DNA of 64,000 nt from positions 2,842,255 to 2,906,254 of the forward strand of contig NZ_KI912183.1 of NCBI RefSeq assembly GCF_000189755.2, read 5' to 3'. Shown here piece after piece: positions 17,667 to 26,277 of the stretch. Under the pieces are notes generated by a model. It did no database searches, was not told the DNA's origin, and saw nothing but the letters and a program-made list of their open reading frames with translations. Each line of letters begins with the position of its first letter. Positions within the stretch are counted from its first letter, which is position 1. Position numbers and translations under genes: made by a program. Source of the stretch: Desulfotomaculum nigrificans DSM 574. Lineage in GTDB: Bacteria > Bacillota > Desulfotomaculia > Desulfotomaculales > Desulfotomaculaceae.

Positions 17667-18209
17667 TTGGAAGAGATTTGCGAAAAAATTCGGAGTTTAA
17701 GGAACCAGCAAAACTTAACGCTCAAGGAGTTAAGTGAAAAGACAGGATTATCGGTTAGCTTTCTGTCCCAGGTGGAACGGGGAACCTCATCCCTGGCCAT
17801 TACATCTTTAAAGAAAATTGCCGATGCCTTAAATGTTCCCATCACCAGTTTTTTTACCAGTTACCAAAACCAAAATTTTCTGGTTAAGAAAGAGGAACAA
17901 AAAGCTTTTCGTATTGAGGGTTCAACAGCGGAATATATCAGGTTAGGTGGGGAGTTTTCGGGAAAGGTCTTGGAACCGTTACTGGTGACCCTTGATCCCG
18001 GTCAGACCAGGGATAATGTGTTTAGCCACCCTGGCGAGGAATTCTATTATGTTTTAGAAGGAGCTGTCATTTTCAATGTCGATGGCAAAGAGTACCTGGT
18101 GAAAAAAGGGGACTCAATCCACTACCCATCGGGGCTGCCGCACTTTTGGCTGAACCCTCTGGAACAAAAGGCTAAAATTTTGTGTGTATTGACACCGGTT
18201 ATTTTTTAA
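17667..18209 (+). CDS. XRE-family regulator with C-terminal cupin
   Basis: A 180-residue regulator. Residues 5-62 form the helix-turn-helix (LTLKELSEKTGLSVSFLSQVERG), and residues about 100-178 form a cupin with PGEEFYYVLEG and a second strand GDSIHYPSGLPHFWLN. This HTH-cupin design senses small metabolites and often governs amine, puu- or hydantoin-type catabolism. TTG 17667 has GGGAGG 7 bases upstream. It lies 43 bases before hyuA in the same direction, so it is the probable regulator of that operon. Confidence 0.88.
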   Translation: MEEICEKIRSLRNQQNLTLKELSEKTGLSVSFLSQVERGTSSLAITSLKKIADALNVPITSFFTSYQNQNFLVKKEEQKAFRIEGSTAEYIRLGGEFSGKVLEPLLVTLDPGQTRDNVFSHPGEEFYYVLEGAVIFNVDGKEYLVKKGDSIHYPSGLPHFWLNPLEQKAKILCVLTPVIF

Positions 18210-18252
18210 AGCAGTCGGCAGCGATAAATTTATCAAAGGAAAGGTGGTACAT

Positions 18253-20295
18253 ATGCGGGTAGCAACTGACATCGGGGGGACATTTACGGACCTGGTTTCC
18301 GTTGATGAACAAGGAAGAATTAGCATTGCGAAAAGTCACACTACTCCCCCCAATTTTGAACAAGGGGTTATTGATGTCATTCAAAAAAGCGGGATTGATC
18401 CCAGAGAAATTGAAGCTTTTATCCACGGCACAACGGTGATCATTAATGCTTTGACAGAGCGCAAAGGGGCTAAAACAGGTCTCATCACAACCAAAGGATT
18501 TCGTGATGTGTTGGAGATCGGACGGGGCAACCGGCCCGACCTGTATAACGTTCGCTACCAAAAACCCACTCCCTTCGTTCCTCGCTATCTACGGAAGGAA
18601 GTAGAAGAGCGGCTTAACTACAAGGGGGAAGTCCTTACTCCCTTAAATAAAGAACAGGTTAAGGCGGTAGTGGAGTATTTCAAAAAAGAAAAAGTTGAAG
18701 CCATTGCCGTAACCTATCTTCATGCCTATGCCAATCCCATTCATGAACAGCAAACCGTAGAGATCATTAAGGAACTCTGGCCGGAAGTGGCTGTTACTGC
18801 ATCATACGAGGTAACCAAGGAATGGCGTGAGTATGAACGTACCAGCACCTGTGTTTTGAACTCTTATGTTAAACCTACTGCAGCCCTATACGTGGATCGG
18901 TTAGAATCAAAACTCAGCGACATTGGCGTAGAAGGCAAAAAATATATCATGCAGTCCAACGGTGGTACCACCACGTTTGCTCAATCCAAGGTCACACCCA
19001 TCAATATGGTGGAATCGGGGCCGGTGGCCGGTGTTTTTGGTGCTGCGGTTTTGGGACAGATGCTGGGAGAAAAAAATATTATTGCCTTTGATATCGGCGG
19101 AACTACCGCAAAGTGTTCGTTAATTGATCGCGGTGAGGTGAAGGTCACCACGGAATATAAGATTGAAAAAACCGATCGTACCGCCGGTTATCCCATTAAG
19201 GTACCCGTGGTGGATATTGTGGAAATCGGTAACGGCGGCGGGTCCATCGCCTGGATTGACGACGCCGGCTCCCTTAAAGTGGGGCCCCAATCCGCCGGTG
19301 CCCTGCCGGGACCCGTTGCTTACGGCCGGGGAGGTACGGAGCCTACTACCACCGACGCCAGCTTAATTACCGGCCGTCTGTCAGCGAAAAACTTTGATAA
19401 TGAAGTGGACTTGGTGGAAGTAAGCAGGGCCATCCACGAGAAGGTTGCCAAGCATTTTAATTTATCCGTTGAGGAGGCAGCTTTGGGCATAATCCGCATT
19501 GCCAACTCCAATATGTTAAATGCCCTGAAATTAATTTCAGTTCGTAAGGGATATGATCCCCGTGAATTTACCATGGTTGCCTTTGGAGGCGGTGGTCCCA
19601 TGCACGCAGCGGCTCTGGCAAGGGAGTTGGGTGTTAAGAAGGTTATTGTTCCGGTGGCGGCTTCGGTATTCTCTGCCTGGGGCATGCTAATGACTGACCT
19701 GCGTCACGACTATATTCAAACCTATATTCGCAGGGTCAATGACGTTGATCTTAACGAAATAAATCAAGAATGGCAAAAGATGGAAGAGCAGGCCCTGGCC
19801 CAATACCAAACCGAAGACATTGCTCCTGATAAGGTTGTTTTCTCACGTTTTGTGGATATGCGTTACCTGGGTCAGGAACATACCGTTAAAGTTCCGGTTC
19901 CCAACATGGTATGGGATCAAGCGGCAGTGCAAGAAGTCATCCGCCGGTTCCATGAGGTACACGAACACTATTACACCTTTAAGCTGGAAGGTGCTCCCAC
20001 AGAAATTGTTAACCTGCATCTGGTGGCCTTTGGTACGGTTAAGAAACCGGAAATGTATAAGATGGAAAATATAGGTGGTTCTGCCGAAGAAGCCCTGCTG
20101 GAAACCAGGCCGGTACTTTATGAAGGTGAAGGCTGGATCGATACCAAGGTCTACGCCCGTGAGAAGCTGGCTGCTGAAGTAACCATTGAAGGACCGGCGA
20201 TTGTAGAGGAACCCTCTGCATCCACCGTCATTTACCCGGGACAATCTGTAACCGTTGATATCTATGGTAACTTGATTATTAGGACGGGGGTGTAA
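18253..20295 (+). CDS. hyuA: Hydantoinase/oxoprolinase subunit A
   Basis: A 680-residue ATP-grasping ASKHA-type subunit. N-terminal DIGGTFTDLV (residues 6-15), HGTTVIINAL, and a second DIGGTTAKCSL near 285 form the phosphate-binding sites; GNGGGSIAWID and the closing GPAIVEEPSAST are family hallmarks. With HyuB it forms an ATP-dependent hydrolase of cyclic amides: N-methylhydantoinase, 5-oxoprolinase or, in some branches, a carboxylase. Substrate cannot be fixed from sequence. ATG 18253 is used with AAGGAAAGG upstream; the GTG at 18244 is inside the site. hyuB begins 3 bases after the stop. Confidence 0.9.
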   Translation: MRVATDIGGTFTDLVSVDEQGRISIAKSHTTPPNFEQGVIDVIQKSGIDPREIEAFIHGTTVIINALTERKGAKTGLITTKGFRDVLEIGRGNRPDLYNVRYQKPTPFVPRYLRKEVEERLNYKGEVLTPLNKEQVKAVVEYFKKEKVEAIAVTYLHAYANPIHEQQTVEIIKELWPEVAVTASYEVTKEWREYERTSTCVLNSYVKPTAALYVDRLESKLSDIGVEGKKYIMQSNGGTTTFAQSKVTPINMVESGPVAGVFGAAVLGQMLGEKNIIAFDIGGTTAKCSLIDRGEVKVTTEYKIEKTDRTAGYPIKVPVVDIVEIGNGGGSIAWIDDAGSLKVGPQSAGALPGPVAYGRGGTEPTTTDASLITGRLSAKNFDNEVDLVEVSRAIHEKVAKHFNLSVEEAALGIIRIANSNMLNALKLISVRKGYDPREFTMVAFGGGGPMHAAALARELGVKKVIVPVAASVFSAWGMLMTDLRHDYIQTYIRRVNDVDLNEINQEWQKMEEQALAQYQTEDIAPDKVVFSRFVDMRYLGQEHTVKVPVPNMVWDQAAVQEVIRRFHEVHEHYYTFKLEGAPTEIVNLHLVAFGTVKKPEMYKMENIGGSAEEALLETRPVLYEGEGWIDTKVYAREKLAAEVTIEGPAIVEEPSASTVIYPGQSVTVDIYGNLIIRTGV

Positions 20296-20298
20296 TCC

Positions 20299-22050
20299 AT
20301 GAGTCAATCAATAAACCAACCAATTGATGCCTTTACCCTTGATATTGTCAAGGATTCGCTTATTGCCATCGGTGAAGAGATGTTCTACGCCCTGGCTCGT
20401 ACCTCTATGAGTCCGATTATTTATGAGGTATTGGACTATGCCAGCGGATTGACCGATGTGAATGGGCAACTTCTGACTCAAGGGAACGGGGCCACCGGTT
20501 TTATCGGTCTCTTAACCTTTATGGTCAAAGAGACAATTAATAAGTATGGTAAAGACGGCCTTAAACCCGGAGATATTATCATCATCAATGACCCTTACGT
20601 GGGTGGGGGTTCACACCTATCCGACGTAGGTCTAGTGTTACCCATTTTCTACAATGGAGAACTGGTGGCTTTTTCAGCCAACAAGGCTCACTGGACAGAA
20701 GTTGGCGGTAAGGACCCCGGTTCCTGGACTACCGATTCCACAGAAATCTTCCAGGAAGGCCTGCAATTCCCTTGTATCAAGATTTTCGAAGAAGGTAAAT
20801 TGAACCAGGCCCTGGTGGATCTTATAGCGGCCAACGTTCGCTTCCCGGATCTTTCCCTGGGTGATATGTGGGCCCAGATTGCTGCTCTGCGTACCGGAGA
20901 AAAACGGTTTATCGAACTATGCGATAAGTATGGTAAGGATGTGGTTATGGCTTCCATTGACCGCTTGCTGGAGCACGGGGAACAAATGACCCGTAAACAA
21001 TTGGCCCAGCTGCCCAAGGGTACCTTTGAAGCCGTTGATTACATTGACGATGACGGTGTGGGCAACGGTCCCCTGAAGGTACAAGTGAAGGTTACCATTA
21101 CTGATGAAAAATTTATTTGTGATTTCCGCGGCAGCCATCCTCAAGTACTGGGTCCGGTAAACTGCTCCTACGCAGCACTGGTTTCCGCCGTTCGTATTAT
21201 TTTTATGGCCATTACCAACCCGTCGCAGGATGTGAATGACGGTATCTTCCGCCCCCTCGAGGTGATCGCTGACAGAGGTTCCATTTTTGCCTGTGAGCGG
21301 CCGGCCGCAGTTTCTACCTATTGGGAAACCATGATATACGGTGCCGACCTGATTTGGAAGGCCCTGGCCCCTGTGCTGCCCCACCGTCTCACAGCAGGCC
21401 ACCTGTTGTCGGTGTGTGCAGTCATTGTTTCCGGTATGCATCCGGATACTAATGAGCCATTCCTGATTGTTGAACCATCAGTAGGCGGTTGGGGTGCCGG
21501 TCAAGGCAAGGATGGTGAACCCGGACAGTTCTGTATTGGTGACGGTGAAACCTTTAACGTACCTGTTGAGGTTGCGGAAACCCGCTACGGCATAATGGTG
21601 GATGAATACAGTTTCCGGGCCGACGGCGCCGGCGCCGGCGAATTCCGGGGCGGCTCCGGTTGTATCCGTACTTACCGTGCCTTAACTGACAACCAGTTTG
21701 TCACCGCCACCTTTGGCCGTCATAAGTACTTGCCCTGGGGATTTAACGGTGGTAAAGACGGTTCCGAAAACTCCTTCAGCATTATCAAGGCTAACGGAGA
21801 GATTGACGGTCCCTTTGGTAAATATGCCCGTTATCCTCTGAATAAGAACGATGTTGTTCGTCTGGTGACTGCCACCGGTGGCGGCTATGGCGATCCTTTT
21901 AAACGCCCGGCCGAAAAAGTAGTAATGGATGTGAAAAATGAATTTATCACCCTGGAGCAGGCCAGAAATGACTACGGGGTCATCATCAATCCTGAAACCC
22001 TGGCGGTGGAAGGGTTTACCGAAGAACGGCTGCAAAAGGAGAGAAACTAA
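20299..22050 (+). CDS. hyuB: Hydantoinase/oxoprolinase subunit B
   Basis: A 583-residue HyuB partner subunit. It shows the family start DIVKDSLIAIGEEMFYALARTSMSP, GDIIIINDPYVGGGSHLSD (metal ligands), and the closing GGGYGDPFKRP. The family usually is 520-590 residues, so it is complete. It is tightly coupled to hyuA and to the cupin gene that starts right after its stop. The identity of the substrate is open; the neighbouring NCS1 permease and M24 enzyme suggest a ring or N-methyl compound brought in from outside. Confidence 0.9.
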   Translation: MSQSINQPIDAFTLDIVKDSLIAIGEEMFYALARTSMSPIIYEVLDYASGLTDVNGQLLTQGNGATGFIGLLTFMVKETINKYGKDGLKPGDIIIINDPYVGGGSHLSDVGLVLPIFYNGELVAFSANKAHWTEVGGKDPGSWTTDSTEIFQEGLQFPCIKIFEEGKLNQALVDLIAANVRFPDLSLGDMWAQIAALRTGEKRFIELCDKYGKDVVMASIDRLLEHGEQMTRKQLAQLPKGTFEAVDYIDDDGVGNGPLKVQVKVTITDEKFICDFRGSHPQVLGPVNCSYAALVSAVRIIFMAITNPSQDVNDGIFRPLEVIADRGSIFACERPAAVSTYWETMIYGADLIWKALAPVLPHRLTAGHLLSVCAVIVSGMHPDTNEPFLIVEPSVGGWGAGQGKDGEPGQFCIGDGETFNVPVEVAETRYGIMVDEYSFRADGAGAGEFRGGSGCIRTYRALTDNQFVTATFGRHKYLPWGFNGGKDGSENSFSIIKANGEIDGPFGKYARYPLNKNDVVRLVTATGGGYGDPFKRPAEKVVMDVKNEFITLEQARNDYGVIINPETLAVEGFTEERLQKERN

Positions 22051-22051
22051 G

Positions 22052-22387
22052 TTGGAGATTGTAACCATTAAGGACGTGGAAGCTGATAAAAGCTCCGGCG
22101 TTATCATGAAAACCCTGTTTGATGAAAATATAATTAAGGATGGCCGTACAAAATTTGGCACTGTCGTAATACCTCCGGGAGTCAGGGTTCCCCAGGAGGG
22201 AGCGGGTTCCCACGGGGCCGATGAATACTCAATCGTACTCAAAGGGTCTATTGTCACCATGAGCGGTGGCAAAGAATACAGGGTAACCGGCGGTCAAGCA
22301 ACCTTTATCCCAGCCGGTGAAGCCCACTGGTGCTTAAATGACGGCAAAGAAGATTGCGAAATCGTATGGGTGCTGGTTAACCGTTAG
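22052..22387 (+). CDS. Cupin-domain protein
   Basis: A 111-residue single cupin: VVIPPGVRVPQEGAGSHGADEYSIVLKG holds the first metal motif (G-x5-H-x-x-x-E), and FIPAGEAHWCLND the second. Such small cupins act as isomerases, ureidoglycolate-type lyases or binding proteins. TTG 22052 starts 2 bases after the hyuB stop and has AAGGAGAG upstream, so it belongs to the operon. Role is likely in the same pathway (inference). Confidence 0.85.
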   Translation: MEIVTIKDVEADKSSGVIMKTLFDENIIKDGRTKFGTVVIPPGVRVPQEGAGSHGADEYSIVLKGSIVTMSGGKEYRVTGGQATFIPAGEAHWCLNDGKEDCEIVWVLVNR

Positions 22388-22395
22388 ATTTAAAA

Positions 22396-22425
22396 GGAGC
22401 CTTGCTTTTATTTTGGCAAGGCTCC
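22396..22425 (+). other. Intra-operon hairpin
   Basis: Perfect 10-base-pair stem GGAGCCTTGC/GCAAGGCTCC with a 10-base loop, between the cupin and peptidase genes. No T-tract follows, so it may adjust relative expression or mRNA processing. Confidence 0.6.
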
Positions 22426-22456
22426 ACCCGATAAAAACGTGAAGGAAGGTAGCGGT

Positions 22457-23563
22457 TTGAAGGTTCAAGAACAAAGATTTATGAAGGCACAAGGACTGCT
22501 AGCAGCCCGCCAACTTGATGCGGTGGTGGTAACATCCCCCCCAAACTTTTTCTACTTTAGCGGAATCTGGTTGGATTCCAACGAAAGGCTGCAGGCCATT
22601 GTTATTCCCAAAACAGGCACACCGAAGATAATTGTTCATGAAATGTTTAGGGAAGAAGTTAGCGGGGTAAAAGAGTTTGAACAATTGTTTTGGTCAGATG
22701 GGATTCCTCCCATTGAACTACTGGCAAAGGTTCTACCGGCAGCAGGAACCGTCTCCGTTGATAATCAATGGCCCAGTGGAAATCTGATCAGTCTCATGGA
22801 GGTAAATAAACAGCTTTCCTACGTTCACAGCACTCCTATTCTTGGGGCTCTCAGATTAATCAAGGATGACGCAGAAATTAAATTGTTGGAAGAGTCCGCA
22901 AATTATGCTGACCAAATTATGGACAGAGTGATTGAATTTGTAAAACCAGGAGTAACTGAACTGGAAGTGGCGGAAGAAATAAAAAAATTATTCAGGAAGG
23001 AGGGGATCAACCAGTTGTCCTTTGAGCCCATTGTAGCGACCGGCAGCAATGCAGCCATGCCGCATCACGTACCCGATGACACCGTTCTCCGGGAAGGGGA
23101 TACCGTAGTAATCGATATGGGTGGGATAAAAGATTACTATTGCTCGGATATAACCCGCACCATCGTTCTCGGAGAGGCAACCCCGGAAATAGAAAAGGTA
23201 TATCAGGTAGTACAAAGGGCCCAGGAAGCAGCCGTCAAGGCCATCAAGCCAGGTCTGGCCATGCAGGACATTGATCAAGTGGCCAGAGGAATTATTACCG
23301 AAGCGGGGTACGGAGAGTATTTTACTCACCGAACCGGGCACGGCCTGGGTATTGAAGTCCACGAAGAGCCCTACCTGTCACCAGGTAACCGGCAAATCTT
23401 AAAAGAAGGTATGGTAGTCAGCGTGGAGCCTGGAATTTACCTGCCCGGCAAATTCGGTGTCAGGATCGAAGATATCGTGGTAGTGACTGCTGATGGTGCT
23501 GAAAGGATGAACCATTATCCACGACATTTAATTTGTAAAGAAACAACAGATGCAAGGAAATAA
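22457..23563 (+). CDS. M24-family peptidase (Xaa-Pro dipeptidase/creatinase-like)
   Basis: A 368-residue pita-bread enzyme. The N-terminal creatinase-type domain spans 1-130; the catalytic domain carries the metal ligands in order: VIDMGGIKDYYCSDITRT (two Asp), HRTGHGLGIEVHEEP (His), SVEPGIYL (Glu) and RIEDIVVV (Glu). The fold covers aminopeptidase P, prolidase and creatinase. Given the hydantoinase neighbours, a creatinase-like or N-acyl amino acid cleavage is possible, but all five metal ligands are kept, which favours a metallopeptidase. TTG 22457 has GAAGGAAGG 7 bases upstream. Confidence 0.88.
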   Translation: MKVQEQRFMKAQGLLAARQLDAVVVTSPPNFFYFSGIWLDSNERLQAIVIPKTGTPKIIVHEMFREEVSGVKEFEQLFWSDGIPPIELLAKVLPAAGTVSVDNQWPSGNLISLMEVNKQLSYVHSTPILGALRLIKDDAEIKLLEESANYADQIMDRVIEFVKPGVTELEVAEEIKKLFRKEGINQLSFEPIVATGSNAAMPHHVPDDTVLREGDTVVIDMGGIKDYYCSDITRTIVLGEATPEIEKVYQVVQRAQEAAVKAIKPGLAMQDIDQVARGIITEAGYGEYFTHRTGHGLGIEVHEEPYLSPGNRQILKEGMVVSVEPGIYLPGKFGVRIEDIVVVTADGAERMNHYPRHLICKETTDARK

Positions 23564-23582
23564 CGGGATAAGGAGGGTTTAA

Positions 23583-24932
23583 GTGGAAGAGAATGTATTA
23601 AACAAATCGATAGAGAAGGACGAAGCGTTATCAGCCATACCGTTGTCCGAAAGACAACACTGGTTGACTCCGGCCATGATTTTCGGAGGTCTGGAATTTA
23701 CCATTCCGGTACTGATGGTGGGTGCTATGTTAACCGCCAGCTTCGGGTTAACATCAATTTTCTGGATTTTGGCTATCGCGTTATTTGTCTTTCAATGGGT
23801 TGGTAATGCCATTTGTGGGTATATTGGCGCCAAAACAGGTTTGTCCTCCTCGGTTATCGCCCGCACCGGTTTTGGCTCCACCCAGGCCAAAGTAATTGTA
23901 GCCTTAACCATCTTCGTTGTATCTACCTGTTGGTGGGCGCTGCAGACCGCGGTTGCCAGTAATGCCATTTCAGCTATGGTGGGTATCGATTATAAAACCC
24001 AATGGTTTACCTGGGCAATCGTTACAGTGGTAATTGGCCTGATATTTGCTTTACCTTCTATCATCGGTTACTCATCTATGAAGTGGACCGATTATTTGGC
24101 AGTACCATCGGGATTATTACTTATTGTAGCAGGCATTTATCTGTCGTTAAAAAATACCGGATGGGAAACCATCGTATCCTGGTCTCCCAAGCCTACCATG
24201 ACCTTTTTAGCGGCTGTTAGTTTAATTATTGGGGTGAATGTTTCTCAATGGGTGATTTCAGCGGACTATACCCGTTACGCTAAACCCAATGTAAAAGATA
24301 ACATCTTAATCCCCCTTGGTATTATTGGTGTCGGTTTTCCCTTGTTTTATGTAGGGGCCATCATGTCTGTAGGTGTTGGAAGTGCCGATATTGTTCAGGT
24401 CATGGTGAAACTTGGTTTTCCTTTCTGGGGTTTTTTAATCCTGTGGTTAGCTACCTGGACCAGCCAGTTAGTTAATAACTATAGTATGGGTTTAGCTCTA
24501 GCTAATTTGCTAAATGTAAACTCCGGCAAGGGGCGGGCCTTATTAACCTTCCTTGGGACACTGTTGGCTATTGGAATTGCTCTGGCTGGCATTCTGGACT
24601 ACTTTATGGATTTTCTCTATATGACAGCTTTGATCTACCCGGCCATTGCGGGAGTTATATTTGTGGATTTCTTTTTCTTACGAAACCAACAATGGGTGGA
24701 TAACCCGGGCTGGAACTGGATGGCTACCATTGCCTTAGTTGTAGGAACACTCTTCGGCTACTATACACAATACGTAAATCCATTTGGTCTGCCGGCTGTA
24801 CAGTCACTGATTGTTACGGGTGTTACCTATTACGTATGTATGAGAATGAAAGCCAGGATTGTACCGGATCGTTTTACACCAGATCAGTGGAAGGAATCCG
24901 GATACTCAGCAGGGTCTTCGGAAAGCGTATAG
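23583..24932 (+). CDS. NCS1-family permease (cytosine/hydantoin type)
   Basis: A 449-residue, 12-helix transporter of the nucleobase-cation-symport-1 family. It resembles CodB-type proteins: MIFGGLEFTIPVLMVGAML at helix 1, VGNAICGYIGAKTGLSSSVIARTGFG, and SADYTRYAK in the middle loop. Substrates in the family are cytosine, allantoin, hydantoins and related rings. GTG 23583 has AAGGAGGG upstream. It closes the hyu operon and presumably imports its substrate. Confidence 0.9.
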   Translation: MEENVLNKSIEKDEALSAIPLSERQHWLTPAMIFGGLEFTIPVLMVGAMLTASFGLTSIFWILAIALFVFQWVGNAICGYIGAKTGLSSSVIARTGFGSTQAKVIVALTIFVVSTCWWALQTAVASNAISAMVGIDYKTQWFTWAIVTVVIGLIFALPSIIGYSSMKWTDYLAVPSGLLLIVAGIYLSLKNTGWETIVSWSPKPTMTFLAAVSLIIGVNVSQWVISADYTRYAKPNVKDNILIPLGIIGVGFPLFYVGAIMSVGVGSADIVQVMVKLGFPFWGFLILWLATWTSQLVNNYSMGLALANLLNVNSGKGRALLTFLGTLLAIGIALAGILDYFMDFLYMTALIYPAIAGVIFVDFFFLRNQQWVDNPGWNWMATIALVVGTLFGYYTQYVNPFGLPAVQSLIVTGVTYYVCMRMKARIVPDRFTPDQWKESGYSAGSSESV

Positions 24933-24965
24933 GTCAATTAAAGGCACACCTCTTAATAGGATAGG

Positions 24966-25003
24966 CCCCCAAAGTCTTGATTGACAGACTTTGGGGGCTT
25001 TAG
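24966..25003 (+). terminator. Terminator of the hyu operon
   Basis: Twelve-base-pair perfect stem (24966-24977 with 24986-24997), followed by CTTTAGTTT. Confidence 0.8.
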
Positions 25004-25080
25004 TTTGGTTTAAGTCTAGCTTCCTTGCCCAAATAAGATTAAAATAAACAGAGGGTAAATAAATACGGCAGGGGGAGAAT

Positions 25081-25710
25081 ATGAAGAAACTATCCATTTA
25101 CTTTGTCAAAGGATTACTGGTTCTGTTGCCACTGCTGGGTACCTTCTATATTCTGGCTTTTATATATTCAAAGATTGCCGGCATAGGTAACGCCATTTTG
25201 TTTCCCTTAGTGGGAAGGGAATTACCAGGTATCGATTTTGTATTTGTTGTTGCTGCTGTTTGTTTAGTCGGTTTAATTGCTAACTGGTGGATATCCAAAA
25301 AAATATTAGCCCTCATCGAAGATTTTATTTACAAGATGCCAGGGGTTAAAAATATTTACACCACCATTAAAGATGCGTTAAAGTCGCTGGTCGGGGATAA
25401 GAAGAAGTTTGACACGGTTGTTTTAGTCAGCCTTAATGATAGGGCTTACCGCTTGGGGTTTCTGACGGTTAAGGAAGCTCTCTTTAAGGATGAGAGTGGC
25501 AGAGAACTGGTGGGAGTTTATTTTCCTCAAACCTTACAAGTGGCCGGTGACTTGTACTGGGTACCTAAGGAATCGGTGACAGTTGTTGATATGCCGGTGG
25601 ATCAAGCTCTGAAATTGATTATTTCCGGCGGGGCTTCCGGCACAGAGGTAAAGGACAGGCAGTCCCAGTGGCAAGTTGTTAAGAAAAAAGGCAAAAAATT
25701 AGCTTTATAA
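25081..25710 (+). CDS. DUF502 membrane protein
   Basis: A 209-residue protein with two N-terminal membrane helices (about 6-30 and 55-78) and a soluble C-terminal domain. The motif MPGVKNIYTTIKD is characteristic of the DUF502 family, whose function is unknown. ATG 25081 has AGGGGGA upstream. It is a single-gene unit with its own terminator. Confidence 0.85.
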   Translation: MKKLSIYFVKGLLVLLPLLGTFYILAFIYSKIAGIGNAILFPLVGRELPGIDFVFVVAAVCLVGLIANWWISKKILALIEDFIYKMPGVKNIYTTIKDALKSLVGDKKKFDTVVLVSLNDRAYRLGFLTVKEALFKDESGRELVGVYFPQTLQVAGDLYWVPKESVTVVDMPVDQALKLIISGGASGTEVKDRQSQWQVVKKKGKKLAL

Positions 25711-25714
25711 AAAT

Positions 25715-25756
25715 AACCCGTCAGCCCTGGATTTCAGGGTCTGCCGGGTTTAGATT
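25715..25756. terminator. Terminator between convergent genes
   Basis: AACCCG (25715-25720) pairs with CGGGTT (25745-25750), with an inner CCCTG/CAGGG stem; a T-rich tail follows. Confidence 0.7.
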
Positions 25757-25764
25757 TTAGTTAC

Positions 25765-26256
25765 CTAGAGTAACTTGCTCAGGGCCCAAAAGATGTCAAC
25801 AGTTCTAATTAAACCTACCGGGAGTTTTTTTTCCAAAACGGCAATTAGGTTTTCCTCCTGAGCCAGCATCTTTTTAATGGCCACTTGCACCGGTTGATCG
25901 GAGTTTACGGTAACAAGAAAAATCGGGCGCATAAACTCCTTAACCTTAATTCCCTCAACTTCCCGGACCCGGTTGATAAAGTACCAACTCCAGGATGCAG
26001 CTTTAATCCACGGGTCATTAAAATGCTCATTTAGCTCAACAGCTTTAAGTAAATCCAGCAGCGTGATAATGCCTGAGATGTTACCCGTATTGTCCAGCAC
26101 CAATAGTGCCCGGTGACCGTGAAAGGCACCGGAACGGTCTCTTTGAAATGATGTGCGCAATGTGTAAATGGCCTGGCGCAGGGAATCGTCTTCATGAACG
26201 GTGGAGTAATCGGCAATGGGAACCATAATATCCCGGGCCAGCAAATCTTTGGGCAT
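25765..26256 (-). CDS. Two-CBS-domain protein
   Basis: A 163-residue protein made of two CBS domains (about 8-75 and 105-163), which usually bind adenosine nucleotides. Motifs DIMVPIADYSTVHEDDSLRQAI and GHRALLVLDNTGNISGIITL are closely matched by another CBS protein at 31210, making the two paralogues. ATG 26256 is chosen, with AAGGGGTG directly upstream; the GTG at 26265 is part of that site. It follows the NtrC-type regulator in the same direction by about 20 bases, so it is in its operon. Confidence 0.85.
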   Translation of the reverse strand: MPKDLLARDIMVPIADYSTVHEDDSLRQAIYTLRTSFQRDRSGAFHGHRALLVLDNTGNISGIITLLDLLKAVELNEHFNDPWIKAASWSWYFINRVREVEGIKVKEFMRPIFLVTVNSDQPVQVAIKKMLAQEENLIAVLEKKLPVGLIRTVDIFWALSKLL

Positions 26257-26277
26257 AGGAATCACCCCTTAATAAAT

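Noticed and set aside
20917-21441. Minus-strand frame of 174 codons opposite hyuB
   Set aside because: Antisense shadow of a strongly conserved gene; no family resemblance.
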